64,000 nucleotides of DNA from Pseudoalteromonas arctica (GCF_012927645.1 NZ_JABBMT010000009.1:1-64000); one strand, 5' to 3'. Shown: positions 9,434 through 20,559, counted from the first letter of the stretch. The notes: generated by a model not told the origin, from the letters alone. A program made the numbers and translations.

Positions 9434-10069
9434 TTATTCACCACTTAGATAAAGTTGCTGCGTTTGAATATACTGACTCACGCCAGTCGGAAGAAGTTCA
9501 TTGTAATTTATGCCATTTTTAATCGCCTTGCGAATATCGCTTGAGGCAATGGCCATTTCTTCGCCGGCTAAAAAGTATAATTTTCCGCCAGCTTGCATTG
9601 TAAGCTCTGTGCTATTGTTACATTCGGCGGCTTGTTGGTATGCGAGCAACTCGCCATGGGCAGTGCTTTTTAGACCCGGGCGCTGAAATACCACAAGATG
9701 ACAAAGCTGAGTAATTGTTTGCCATTCAAACCATCTCTCTAAGTTATTAAATGAATCCATGCCAATTAAAAAAAGCAATGGCGTATCAGGATTTTTTGCA
9801 CGTAACTCTTGTAGGCTTAATAAAGAATATGATGGGCCACTGCGATTGAGTTCACGTAAATCAAGTTGAAAATAAGGGTAAGGAGTAATTGCTGCATTGA
9901 GCATGGCGACGCGATGCTCTGTACTAATGCCTGGTGCGGCTTTATGTGCAGGGATCGCACAAGGCATAAAATATAAAGTGGTTAAATTAAAGTGCTTTAC
10001 ACAGTGTTTTGCCATATTTAAATGGCCTAAGTGAACGGGGTCAAAAGTGCCACCAAAAATAGCAATCAT
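9434..10069 (-). CDS. nadD: nicotinate-mononucleotide adenylyltransferase NadD
   Basis: Joins ATP and nicotinate mononucleotide to give deamido-NAD, an essential step of NAD synthesis. The N-terminal nucleotidyltransferase signature GGTFDPVHLGHL (GxFxPxHxGH) is at residues 6-17, and the C-terminal substrate motif IASSDIRKAI corresponds to the family ISSTxIR. The length of 211 aa is typical. The gene is separated from holA by 15 bases and is followed at 53 bases by rsfS, in one minus-strand operon. Confidence 0.95.
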   Translation of the reverse strand: MIAIFGGTFDPVHLGHLNMAKHCVKHFNLTTLYFMPCAIPAHKAAPGISTEHRVAMLNAAITPYPYFQLDLRELNRSGPSYSLLSLQELRAKNPDTPLLFLIGMDSFNNLERWFEWQTITQLCHLVVFQRPGLKSTAHGELLAYQQAAECNNSTELTMQAGGKLYFLAGEEMAIASSDIRKAIKNGINYNELLPTGVSQYIQTQQLYLSGE

Positions 10070-10084
10070 CTAAGCTCCAAAGAA

Positions 10085-11122
10085 TTAATCGACCGGGTGG
10101 GCAGGTAGGGGGATAGTTAAAGGCTGACAAAACACCAAGCAAATATGCGCCAATGCTTGATACGGCTTGACTAAATTACCTTGCTTGTAGCTGGCATCAA
10201 ATTGCGCCAACAGTTGCGTAATCTGCTCAAGCGTTGCAATCGATAAACGATTGAGTGCTTGTTGAATCGGCCCTTGTTGGTTTTTCCATATCGCTTTTTG
10301 GTTAAATAAATTAGCTAACGATTCACCTTGCTGTAAGCCTAATTGCAGGTTAAGTAAGGTATTTGCTTCTTTATTAATGGTCCATAATATACTGACCGCT
10401 TCGGTATTATCACCCACGAGTTTATTCAATACTTTAATTGCTTGGCGGCTATTACCTTGTAATAGCGCATCACTTAAATCAAAAATATCAAACTTGGCTT
10501 GATTCAGTAGCCCTTGTAAAACCTGCTGTTGATCGATCATAGCAGTGCCATGCAATAACGACAGTTTTTCGAGCTCTTGAAAACACGCTAATAAATTACC
10601 TTCGGTAGCATCTATTAAGGTACGTTTAGCATCTGTTAGCATATTGATTTTTAAGCGCTGGCACTGCTCATCCAGCCAACGGCTTAAATGATTGCCGATC
10701 AGGGGGTAGCAGGGTACAAATACGCCTAGTTTATTTAATGACTTAAACCATGCGCTGCGCTGAATATCTTGACTGGCCTTGGCCCCTTTTACAATAAGTA
10801 CAGTGTCTAGGTTGTTTAGTGCTACGAGCTGTTTAAACGTTTGGCTACCAACAATACCTGGTTTTTGAAAATTAAGATCTAGCTCAATTAAAGTGCGCGC
10901 ACTAAAGAGCGACATACTTTGGTATTGAGCAATCAGTTCTTGCCAATCAAAACCGGGCATTAAGGTAAATTTAACAACCTCATCAAAACCTTGTTGTTTC
11001 GCAATCTGACGAATTTGTTGAGCACATTGCGTAACTTGAAAGGGTTCTTCACCAAAAACTAAATAAAAAGGCTGTAAGCCTTTTTTTAATTCATTGGGTA
11101 ATTGATTCGCATAACAGCGCAT
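10085..11122 (-). CDS. holA: DNA polymerase III delta subunit HolA
   Basis: Clamp-loader wrench that opens the beta sliding clamp during replication. The 345-residue protein has the AAA+-like N-terminal domain beginning with YLVFGEEPF, where the Walker A is degenerate as usual for delta, the SMSLFSARTLIELDL clamp-contacting region and an all-alpha C-terminal collar domain. The length agrees with E. coli HolA. Its start codon and the lptE stop share one base, giving tight coupling in the order leuS-lptE-holA-nadD. Confidence 0.95.
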   Translation of the reverse strand: MRCYANQLPNELKKGLQPFYLVFGEEPFQVTQCAQQIRQIAKQQGFDEVVKFTLMPGFDWQELIAQYQSMSLFSARTLIELDLNFQKPGIVGSQTFKQLVALNNLDTVLIVKGAKASQDIQRSAWFKSLNKLGVFVPCYPLIGNHLSRWLDEQCQRLKINMLTDAKRTLIDATEGNLLACFQELEKLSLLHGTAMIDQQQVLQGLLNQAKFDIFDLSDALLQGNSRQAIKVLNKLVGDNTEAVSILWTINKEANTLLNLQLGLQQGESLANLFNQKAIWKNQQGPIQQALNRLSIATLEQITQLLAQFDASYKQGNLVKPYQALAHICLVFCQPLTIPLPAHPVD

Positions 11123-11616
11123 TACAGTTGCGACAGCTCTCTAACAATACGACGACTGGCTTGCATGCGAATTTCACTCAGTAGCAACTCTAACTCTTTT
11201 GCTTTTGCTAACGCGTTATCTGGATCGTCTTGATAATTACGATACAGCTCAAAACGTTGTTCAATTGCTTCTTTGCCTGGGCGTTTGAGTAAGTAACTTA
11301 CACTGTAAGCCAGCTCGTACTCAGCAACCTGACCATTTTTAAATAATGATAAGGTTTGGCGTTCTAAACGATCTTTAAATAAATACAGTTGCGCTACGTT
11401 TTTCTTTGGCGTGTCGAGTAACTCAACTGTGCTCAGCGTAAGTTCTTTTTCAAGCATGGTAAATAACGCTGACTTTTCATCATCACCGATTAAGGTTAAG
11501 GTGGCCAAGTCATCAGGCAGGCTTGAGGCTTTTTTAAGGTGAAAGCCGCAACTAGATAACAAAAAACAGACTAGCGCTAAGGCTAGTCCGTTTTTAATGG
11601 CGTGAATAGCAGCCAT
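11122..11616 (-). CDS. lptE: LPS-assembly lipoprotein LptE
   Basis: Outer-membrane lipoprotein that plugs the LptD barrel and helps insert lipopolysaccharide. The signal peptide ends in the lipobox LLSSC with the lipidated Cys at about residue 23, followed by GFHLKK, the standard start of mature LptE (GFHLR). The C-terminal part is helical and charged. Size (164 aa) and position between leuS and holA are as in E. coli. Sequence conservation in this family is low, so the call leans on the start of the mature protein and the context. Confidence 0.92.
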   Translation of the reverse strand: MAAIHAIKNGLALALVCFLLSSCGFHLKKASSLPDDLATLTLIGDDEKSALFTMLEKELTLSTVELLDTPKKNVAQLYLFKDRLERQTLSLFKNGQVAEYELAYSVSYLLKRPGKEAIEQRFELYRNYQDDPDNALAKAKELELLLSEIRMQASRRIVRELSQL

Positions 11617-11618
11617 AA

Positions 11619-14207
<2,589 letters not shown>

Positions 14208-14382
14208 CTACGGTTCCAGACTTCTTGCAAACTAATAAAAAATTGCCGTTAGGATACCCCAAAAAAAGCACTAATCACAGCGTCAAATCAGTGGATTTTA
14301 TATGAAATTAGTTTTCAGGGCAGGTTAACCTATACTTGTGTAAGGTATAGGTTCGCTAAACATAGTTCTGAAGGAGTAAACA

Positions 14383-14841
14383 ATGGCTGATTATAAGACG
14401 TGGTTAACCGATTTGAGCACATGGTTGAAAGACGTAAAAGAACATGAGCTAAAAGATGCGATGGATAAGTTTATTGAATCTGAACAAGCGCTAAAAGATT
14501 TAGGACAAGAAAAATTAACTTTATACCGAGACTATTTAAAGCGCGATATTGAACATATTCGTGAACACGATAAGCACTATGATTCTCTTGCATGGCAAGA
14601 GCTTAAAGAGTCTTTGTGGTTTGAACTTTCACATATAGAAGACAAAACTCAATTTGAGTGGCACGCATTAAATCAAGATTTTAAGCACAATGGGGTCTAT
14701 CACCAAGGTGAATGGATAGCCATGGGCACATTAGTATGTAAGAATTGCCAACATAGTTATGATATTTACCATGCAACGCAAATTACAGCGTGTTCACAAT
14801 GCGATGGTATTTACTTTAGCCGCAAGGCACTACAACCTTAA
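14383..14841 (+). CDS. ybeL: zinc-ribbon protein YbeL (DUF1451)
   Basis: The 152-residue protein has a helical charged N-terminal part and a C-terminal zinc ribbon with two CxxC pairs (CKNC and CSQC, about residues 120-140). This is the layout of E. coli YbeL, whose gene also lies divergent from leuS. Its molecular role is unknown. A GGAG sequence eight bases before the ATG supports the start. Confidence 0.88.
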   Translation: MADYKTWLTDLSTWLKDVKEHELKDAMDKFIESEQALKDLGQEKLTLYRDYLKRDIEHIREHDKHYDSLAWQELKESLWFELSHIEDKTQFEWHALNQDFKHNGVYHQGEWIAMGTLVCKNCQHSYDIYHATQITACSQCDGIYFSRKALQP

Positions 14842-14921
14842 ATAGTTAGTGAATAGTGCTTATTAGAGCACTGATGCCACCTTAAAAATCAACGAATATG
14901 TTGGTATAAAAAGAAGTTAGA

Positions 14922-17339
14922 ATGACGAACAAACTGCAGCCTTTATCTGTGTCGACTCTTGCGCCGACAATTTCACTTAATCATGTACAAACGTGCATGA
15001 ACAATCCATATCCAGAAACCTTGACTTTTATTGGTCAACAGCGGGCGCAAAGCGCGCTGGATTTTTCGTTAGGAATGGAATTACCTGGTTACAATGTGTA
15101 TGTCATGGGAGAGGCCGCGCATGGTCGCTTTACTTTAGTTAAAGACAAACTTCAAGCTCACAGCAAAGGCCGCCCAACACCGAATGAATGGTTATATGTA
15201 AATAATTATGACGACCACCGCGAGCCTATCGCACTATTTCTACAAGCAGGGCAGAGTAAACAGCTGGCTGACGATATAGACTCTTTTATCGATGAAGTCC
15301 TTGATACTTTCCCTGCAGCATTTGATAACCCAGCGTACCAGCGTAAAAAGAAAAAAATCGACCGTGAGTTTAATGATGCCTACGATGCGGCTATCACCGA
15401 AGTCGAAATTGCGGCACTTGAGCAGAGTGTTGCCTTAATCGAAGAGAAAAGTGTGGTTGGCTTTGCCCCGCTGATTGATGGCAAACAACTAAGCGATGCT
15501 GAATTTGCTGAGCTGGATGACGATTTACGTGAACAATTTTACGAAGTTATTGAAAAGCTCGAAGACGCATTGATTGAGGCTCTTATTGAGCTACCACGTT
15601 GGAAACGTGAATCATCTGAAAAACTCCGTAATTTAAAAAAATCCACGGCAGAGCTTGCTACTAAACCGTTATTAAAAGACCTTGAACATAAATATGCAGC
15701 GCACATTGGCGTATTACGCTATTTAAAAGACATTCGCGTAGAAATTATTGATGCAGTACTTGAGTGGCTTGATGATGAGGACGAAAGCGACGAAAACAAA
15801 GAAGATTTTGACCGTAAAGGCATGCTTACCGATTTTTTTGCACCTAATATTTTAGTTGAATTTAAAGAAGGTGATGCCGCACCAGTAGTGTATGAGCCGA
15901 ATCCTACCTTTGGTAATATTTTTGGCAAAATTGAATACTCTACTTCACAAGGCTCATTGATCACCAGCTACCGCTCAATTCAACCAGGTGCATTACACCG
16001 CGCAAATGGTGGTTACTTGATCATGGATGCTGAAAAAGTGATGGCGAACCCACAAGTGTGGGATGGTTTAAAACTGTCACTGAAAACGCATCAAATCAAA
16101 AATGATTTACCGTACCAAGATAGCGCTGTTGGCAGTAGCTTTACTTTACGTCCGCAGTTAATTCCGCTCGATGTGAAAATTATTTTACTTGGCTCGCGTG
16201 AATTGTATTACACCATAGGTGAGTACGATGAAGAGTTTGCTGAACTATTTAGAGTGCTCGCCGATTTTGATTATTATCTGCCAAGCAGTGATAAATTACA
16301 GTATCAATTTATCACCAAAGTGATTGAGTACTGTGAGCAGACGCTAAAGTGTAGTTTAACTGAGCCTGCAATGGCACGCTTACTGAAGTTTAGCTACCGC
16401 CAAGCAGAGCACCACAATAAGCTTTCAGCCCGTTTTGCTGATGTATTAGAGCTAGTGGCAGAAGCCAGTTTTTATACTAAGCAAGATAACTTAACTTTAA
16501 TTGATGCTCATCATATTGATGAAGCGATTGAAGGCAAGCAATATCGTACGGGGCAAATTAGCGAAAATATGCTCAGCGATATCAAAGAAGGGCATACTTT
16601 AATTGCCACCGACGGTCATGCCGTTGGTAAAGTAAACGGTTTAACAGTATTACACATTGGCGATACTTCTTTTGGTACTCCGGCACGGATCACCGCTACA
16701 GTTTATGCTGGTGCCGATGGGGTAATTGACGTTGAGCGTGAAGCTGAGTTGGGTAAAGCCATTCACTCCAAAGGTGTCATGCTACTCACTGGTTATTTAG
16801 GTAACAAATACGCACAACAATTTAGTTTAACATTGAGTGCAAATATCGCGATTGAACAAAGCTATGGCTACATTGATGGTGACAGCGCCTCATTAGCTGA
16901 GCTATGTGCACTTATATCTGCTATTACCAGTTTACCAATCAGCCAATCAATTGCGCTTACCGGCTCAATAAATCAACACGGTGATGTGCAAGCCATTGGC
17001 GGTGTGAACGAGAAAATAGAAGGCTTTTTTAAACTGTGCAAAATGCGCGGACTAACATCTGAGCAAGGCGTGATAATTCCTAAATCGAATCAAGTAAATT
17101 TAGTGCTTGATGACGAAATACTCAATGCCGTAGAACTGGGCAAGTTTCATATTTATGCAGTTGAAACCGTTGATCAAGCGCTTAATTTATTGATGGATAT
17201 TGCCGCAGGAGAGCTTAAAGATGGGCTTTATCCAGAAAACTCAGTAAACGGTATTGCTTTAGCGCGTTTAAGTGAAATTGCTGATATTGTGAATGGCGAT
17301 AGTGACGAAGACGAAAAAGAACAGAGTGAAGAGTCATGA
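14922..17339 (+). CDS. Lon-like ATP-dependent protease (LonB/YcbZ type)
   Basis: The 805-residue protein has the AAA_32-type N-terminal region of the YcbZ/archaeal LonB group. Where a P-loop would stand there is a degenerate GEAAHGRFTLVKD sequence, as in other YcbZ-like proteins. A charged coiled-coil insertion lies at about 150-290. The C-terminal Lon protease domain has the catalytic Ser in DGDSASLAEL and the Lys in GGVNEKIEGF, forming the Ser-Lys dyad. It should be a cytosolic or membrane-associated protease of unknown substrates. ATP use is not assured, given the poor Walker A. Its stop overlaps the start of the FKBP gene by four bases (ATGA), so they form an operon. Confidence 0.9.
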   Translation: MTNKLQPLSVSTLAPTISLNHVQTCMNNPYPETLTFIGQQRAQSALDFSLGMELPGYNVYVMGEAAHGRFTLVKDKLQAHSKGRPTPNEWLYVNNYDDHREPIALFLQAGQSKQLADDIDSFIDEVLDTFPAAFDNPAYQRKKKKIDREFNDAYDAAITEVEIAALEQSVALIEEKSVVGFAPLIDGKQLSDAEFAELDDDLREQFYEVIEKLEDALIEALIELPRWKRESSEKLRNLKKSTAELATKPLLKDLEHKYAAHIGVLRYLKDIRVEIIDAVLEWLDDEDESDENKEDFDRKGMLTDFFAPNILVEFKEGDAAPVVYEPNPTFGNIFGKIEYSTSQGSLITSYRSIQPGALHRANGGYLIMDAEKVMANPQVWDGLKLSLKTHQIKNDLPYQDSAVGSSFTLRPQLIPLDVKIILLGSRELYYTIGEYDEEFAELFRVLADFDYYLPSSDKLQYQFITKVIEYCEQTLKCSLTEPAMARLLKFSYRQAEHHNKLSARFADVLELVAEASFYTKQDNLTLIDAHHIDEAIEGKQYRTGQISENMLSDIKEGHTLIATDGHAVGKVNGLTVLHIGDTSFGTPARITATVYAGADGVIDVEREAELGKAIHSKGVMLLTGYLGNKYAQQFSLTLSANIAIEQSYGYIDGDSASLAELCALISAITSLPISQSIALTGSINQHGDVQAIGGVNEKIEGFFKLCKMRGLTSEQGVIIPKSNQVNLVLDDEILNAVELGKFHIYAVETVDQALNLLMDIAAGELKDGLYPENSVNGIALARLSEIADIVNGDSDEDEKEQSEES

Positions 17340-17812
17340 TTAATATTATTTTAGTGATAATTATCGCTATATTTTGCTACTTAATCTTTCAAAATAGTAA
17401 AAAAGTTAAGCAACAATCGCTTGCTAATGCGCAGCTTGGCAGTGACTTTTTAGCCACTAACACTAAAGTTGAAGGCATAACAGAGACAGCCTCTGGTTTA
17501 CAATATACAGTCGTTAGCAGTGGTGGCAATGAGGAGAAACCAAGTCCTACGAGCATGGTAAACGTGCATTATCATGGCACTTTAATCGACGGCACTATAT
17601 TTGACAGCTCAGTAGATCGTAAAACCCCAATTAGCTTTGGTTTGCACCAAGTTATAAAAGGCTGGACAGAAGGCCTACAACTGATGAGCCCGGGCGATAA
17701 ATTTCAGTTTTATATACCGCACCAGCTCGCCTATGGTGAAAAGCGAGTAGGGGATATTCCTCCTGCGTCACTGCTTATTTTTGAGGTGGAATTACTGGCT
17801 ATAGAGTCGTAA
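17336..17812 (+). CDS. membrane-anchored FKBP-type peptidyl-prolyl isomerase
   Basis: An N-terminal hydrophobic segment (about 2-18) is followed by a short linker and one FKBP domain (about 55-158). Typical sequences include VNVHYHGTLIDGTIFDSS, GWTEGLQLMSPGDKFQFYIP and LAYGEKR. The enzyme catalyses cis-trans isomerisation at proline and should act on the periplasmic side if the segment is an uncleaved anchor. Translational coupling with the Lon-like protease suggests shared protein quality-control duties, but this is inference. A terminator follows, ending the transcript. Confidence 0.9.
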   Translation: MINIILVIIIAIFCYLIFQNSKKVKQQSLANAQLGSDFLATNTKVEGITETASGLQYTVVSSGGNEEKPSPTSMVNVHYHGTLIDGTIFDSSVDRKTPISFGLHQVIKGWTEGLQLMSPGDKFQFYIPHQLAYGEKRVGDIPPASLLIFEVELLAIES

Positions 17813-17833
17813 TTTTAATGTAAAAAGTATATT

Positions 17834-17864
17834 AAGCCTTACTTTATCAAGTAGGGCTTTTTTA
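17834..17864 (+). terminator. rho-independent terminator after the FKBP gene
   Basis: A 10-bp stem with one G-T pair (17834-17843 with 17850-17859, loop of six) is followed by six T residues. It ends the Lon-FKBP transcript. Confidence 0.85.
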
Positions 17865-17951
17865 TTTGCTCTCATTAGCCAATCCTACTCAAGAATTTAA
17901 ATCGTCAGTCGATACCTGAAATAGTTACAACTTTGTTTTAGGGATAAAATA

Positions 17952-18464
17952 ATGAAGATTTCAGCCGCCTCAATCCAATATCAAGCCTCTAGTTATAACA
18001 ATCAGTCTTTAATAGAAACAGAGCGGCAACCTACAGGTGACGAATCACAAGAAGAACCTGACTATGTTTTATCAGAGTTTTTAGATGCGAAGGTTCAAAA
18101 GTACAGCGAAGATAATGCAACATTTGCTGAGCAATATCAAAATTTAGAAAAGGCATATAAGTATTTCACCCAGCAAGTGGTTGCATTGCAAGAGCAAGTA
18201 AATAAGCTTAAGCAGAGCACAGTACAACGTAGTTTAACCATAGATAATAGCCAATATGGGCCAGCTGAAGACGACAATCGCTTGACTGTGGATGCTGAGC
18301 ATATGGGGGCTAAAAAGTATAAAACCGAGCAACAACAAGAAGAGATAAATAGATTGCAGTTGCAACTTAGTGAGGTGAAGTCTCAGCTGGCAGCAATAAA
18401 ACAACAAATTATTGAGCTAGTAATCAACGAAATGAAAAGGCGAGGCGACGACTTTACTATTTAA
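17952..18464 (+). CDS. hypothetical coiled-coil protein, 170 aa
   Basis: I do not recognise this gene. It encodes a hydrophilic protein without signal peptide or membrane segment. Two regions (about 55-95 and 120-160) are rich in Q, E, K and L with the spacing of coiled coils, for example QVVALQEQVNKLKQS and INRLQLQLSEVKSQLAAI. It starts with a MKISAASIQYQASS sequence. It is preceded by a terminator and a purine-rich GGGATAAA site before the ATG, so it is probably transcribed alone. It borders the phage-like remnant and may be the last conserved chromosomal gene before the decayed zone. Confidence 0.65.
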   Translation: MKISAASIQYQASSYNNQSLIETERQPTGDESQEEPDYVLSEFLDAKVQKYSEDNATFAEQYQNLEKAYKYFTQQVVALQEQVNKLKQSTVQRSLTIDNSQYGPAEDDNRLTVDAEHMGAKKYKTEQQQEEINRLQLQLSEVKSQLAAIKQQIIELVINEMKRRGDDFTI

Positions 18465-18557
18465 CTTGAGTTTAGGTTATTTAGCTAACAGCACACTATT
18501 TACTGATTATTTAATCATTGATGCAACCTACCTTTGGAATAATAACTACCTTAACCA

Positions 18558-19088
18558 TCAATGGTTATTTTCAGGTGTAGGTTCACACTCAGCAGGGCAT
18601 GAATTGCTTTCAGAGGGGATACACTGTTGGGTGTTTTCTTCTATTTTTGAAAGTATCGCATTAGTTTGGTCAAGCTTAGAGTTAGTATCATCTACTTTGA
18701 AGTTAAGAGCTGTTGTCTGGTTTGCAATAGCATTAACTATGTTGTCAGATTGGCTTTGTGTACTTGCCTGTAAGTTTTGTATATCTCGGGAAACCGTAAA
18801 AATAGCATCTCTATTTAAAGCTGCATTTGAGTCATTAGTTTGCTTGAGTTGGTCTATTGAAAGGTTAATACTCGAAGTTTGATTTTCAATATTATCTATT
18901 ATTGCTGATTTTAAGCTTTCAGATGAATCGCGTACTTGAGTTTTAATATCACCTATAGCACCGCTTAAGCGTTCAGAAGATGTTTTTTCTTGATCTTTAA
19001 AATCCCTTATAACTTGAATTAATTGCGAATCATCGTAACCAGAATCGGGAGGAGTAACAGGTCGAGGCTTTTCGGACGGGGGGTTCAA
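18558..19088 (-). pseudogene. phage-like coiled-coil protein, 5' end lost at the tmRNA scar
   Basis: The minus-strand frame runs out of the tmRNA 3' fragment at 19069-19106 without a credible start; the only start-like codon, a TTG at 19086-19088, lies inside the tmRNA sequence. The 176-residue product is rich in Ser, Asn, Gln and Asp, with heptad-like patterns such as VDDTNSKLDQTNAILSKIEEN, and a short Cys-containing tail. This composition recalls minor coat or TspB-like proteins of filamentous phages, but the match is only by eye. I infer that it is the truncated end of an integrated element whose other genes are gone. No ribosome binding site is visible. Confidence 0.4.
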
Positions 19089-19106
19089 ATCCCCCCAGCT
19101 CCACCA
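19069..19106 (+). ncRNA. tmRNA (ssrA) 3'-end fragment, likely attachment-site scar
   Basis: The sequence TTTTCGGACGGGGGG followed by TTCAAATCCCCCC and AGCTCCACCA is the T-arm, acceptor strand and CCA end of tmRNA. A perfect GGGGGG/CCCCCC T-stem encloses TTCAAAT, and the acceptor half CAGCTCC would pair with the GGGGCTG start of tmRNA. Only about 38 bases are present. The rest of ssrA is not upstream, where an unknown coding region and the phage-like frame lie. tmRNA 3' ends are common integration sites, so this is best read as the att copy left on the downstream side of an element. Confidence 0.8.
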
Positions 19107-19125
19107 CTTTAAAGTGATACAAAAC

Positions 19126-19163
19126 AGCCAGTTAGAGCGTTATGCTTTAACTGGCTTTTTTAT
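19126..19163 (+). terminator. rho-independent terminator, probably originally of ssrA
   Basis: A perfect 9-bp stem (AGCCAGTTA / TAACTGGCT, 19126-19134 with 19148-19156) is followed by six T residues. It begins 20 bases after the tmRNA CCA end, the place expected for the ssrA terminator, and it has no other gene to serve here. Confidence 0.8.
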
Positions 19164-19352
19164 TTCTATAGCACTTGTCCACTTAGTGCCCACATTGGAT
19201 TTATAAAGGTTTATCAGGGGCGCTTTGCGCGGTTCCGTGCAAAAATAGTTTATGATGCGCTTCGCTTGGTTACGACCTAGTTAACCAGGAGGTAAATCAG
19301 GCGTTTTTGCGCGGTCTACATGGCTTCGCCATAGCAATAGTTTAGCCTGGCG
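19164..19352. other. intergenic stretch with small hairpins, no gene seen
   Basis: I see no coding frame with a credible start here. The stretch contains small hairpins, for example ATGGC-TTC-GCCAT near 19319-19331 and GCGC-rich repeats near 19211-19260. Their role is unknown. Imperfect resemblance to integron attC sites was considered and not accepted. Confidence 0.4.
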
Positions 19353-19520
19353 TTAGTCATCAACTTTTGATGACGAATGTTTAGTCTTCCAATGTTCTTC
19401 AAAAGCTTGTTCAAGTTTACCATCTTTGTTAGATAAAACGTCATCAAGCTCTTGCATCACTTTTTCTTGTTCTTCAGAAGTCAAATCATCAAACGGCTTA
19501 TTATTGTCAGGTAATGTCAT
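19353..19520 (-). CDS. small acidic protein, 55 aa, unknown
   Basis: A short frame with a good ribosome binding site (AAGGA seven bases before the ATG at 19520) encodes a hydrophilic 55-residue protein. It starts MTLPDNNKPFDDLTSEEQEK and ends in a short lysine/serine-rich tail. It is predicted helical, acidic and soluble, without Cys. The family is unknown to me. It lies alone between the tmRNA scar and the transposase relic. Confidence 0.55.
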   Translation of the reverse strand: MTLPDNNKPFDDLTSEEQEKVMQELDDVLSNKDGKLEQAFEEHWKTKHSSSKVDD

Positions 19521-19557
19521 TTTCAGTCCTTATTAAAAAACGTATAGATAAGGCCGA

Positions 19558-20229
19558 TCTTCCGCACCCACTTTAAGAATAAATTTTCTGATACTGTTCG
19601 CCTAAACAATCAATGATGGTTTGATTGCGCGCTTCCAAATTGGCAACGATAGGAATTTTGTCTGGTAAATATATAATACTTATTCCTTCGAAACACTGGA
19701 ATACCCAACGTGCTGTTGGCCTTTGATCAGGTTTGTATTTCATATTTGGGAAGTAACAATCTTTCTCGACTAAGGTTTTGCGAATTTGATGCTCTAACCC
19801 CGCGTACACCATTAGGCAGCAAGTCATTACCATGAGTAACGCTTCAATGCGCTCAGGTAATACGCCTTCCCCAATAAGCTTATCGACGGGCTTGTTTCTA
19901 AAATACTCGCTATACATATGAAGGGTTCGCCCCGTGAAGCCTAACCCGTTCAACACCATTGCCGTCACCAATTGACCACAACTGATTTTACGCTCAGGCG
20001 CAGCGCCGCTTAAGGCACTATCAATAATGTCGGCAAATCCTAGGTCGTGACAAAAGGCAGCAACAAGTCCGTGATGATCAAGTATTTTAGAAGAAGGAAC
20101 AGGCATAAAATTAGGCTCTCAAAAGAGAGTAATAGATCAAACCTAGGGTTCTGCGTCAAGCTTTTATTTACAAAAGCAAATCAAGTGGCTATTTAATGAG
20201 CGAGTTTAATTCAAGTTAGGGGTGCGGAA
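19558..20229 (-). mobile_element. IS1634-like element, internally deleted
   Basis: Both sides of the transposase relic carry the same inward-reading sequence TTCCGCACCC (starting near 19559 on the plus strand and near 20229 on the minus strand), which I take as the terminal inverted repeats. The right copy lies exactly where the neighbouring MalM-like frame loses its family sequence. Target duplications could not be assigned with confidence. The total length of about 670 bases is far below the normal size of such elements. Confidence 0.55.
19573..20106 (-). pseudogene. IS1634-family transposase, both ends kept, middle deleted in frame
   Basis: The 177-residue product starts with the DUF4277-type N-terminal domain of IS1634-like transposases (HHGLVAAFCHDLG, QLVTAMVLNGLGFTGRTLH). 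It passes at about residue 87 (GVLPE / RIEALLMVMTCC) straight into the C-terminal part, which ends with QTIIDCLGEQYQKIYS. Full transposases of this group are about 500 residues or more, so most of the catalytic core is missing while the frame was kept. The protein cannot be an active DDE transposase. Whether it retains DNA-binding activity on the element ends is unknown. Confidence 0.75.
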
Positions 20230-20559
20230 CAACAGATCCAAAAGCAATAACTGAGGATAGACAAGCGTTGTATTTTGAATAAATACGCCATTAGCGTAGC
20301 TAAAAACTTGGGCAAAACGACTATCACTAGGTTTTTCAATTGCAATAAATGGACTTTTCGCATCGTCAAAAAGTCTTACAGGCTGCTTTTTCAAATCAAA
20401 ATGAATAAACTGCTTTGTTTGTTGCGCTACGAATGTAATATCGTTTAAGTTAATACAACATACCGTGTGATTCTTTAATATTGCGAGATCATTTTTAGCC
20501 GAATTCGCGCAGCCTGATAACAATAGAAGTAAGAGCAATACAATTGTTAACTTTTTCAT
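20206..20559 (-). pseudogene. MalM-like lipoprotein, C-terminus truncated by the IS1634-like element
   Basis: The start is placed at the ATG at 20559 (MKKLTIVLLLLLLLSGC), giving a signal peptide with lipobox LSGC and lipidated Cys near 16. The mature part shows the pattern of the maltose-operon periplasmic protein family MalM (FIHFDLKKQ, AKSPFIAIEKP, YPQLLLLD), as far as I can judge by eye. Family members are longer. Here the frame runs into the right end of the IS1634-like element and stops after 117 residues. Protein and function are probably lost. The longer frame upstream of 20559 lacks a plausible start. Confidence 0.55.

Noticed and set aside
14922-17339. Canonical Lon protease
   Set aside because: The N-terminal substrate domain and clear Walker A of Lon are lacking; the YcbZ/LonB-like layout fits better.
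18466-18882. Plus-strand open frame of 138 codons
   Set aside because: It is antisense to the longer minus-strand coiled-coil frame, has an improbable composition and no ribosome binding site.
19200-19352. Possible integron attC site
   Set aside because: A GCGTTAG-like sequence exists, but no matching core site pair or cassette arrangement could be found.
18558-20106. An intact prophage
   Set aside because: Only one phage-like frame of uncertain identity and an att-like tmRNA fragment are present; no integrase, replication or capsid genes.
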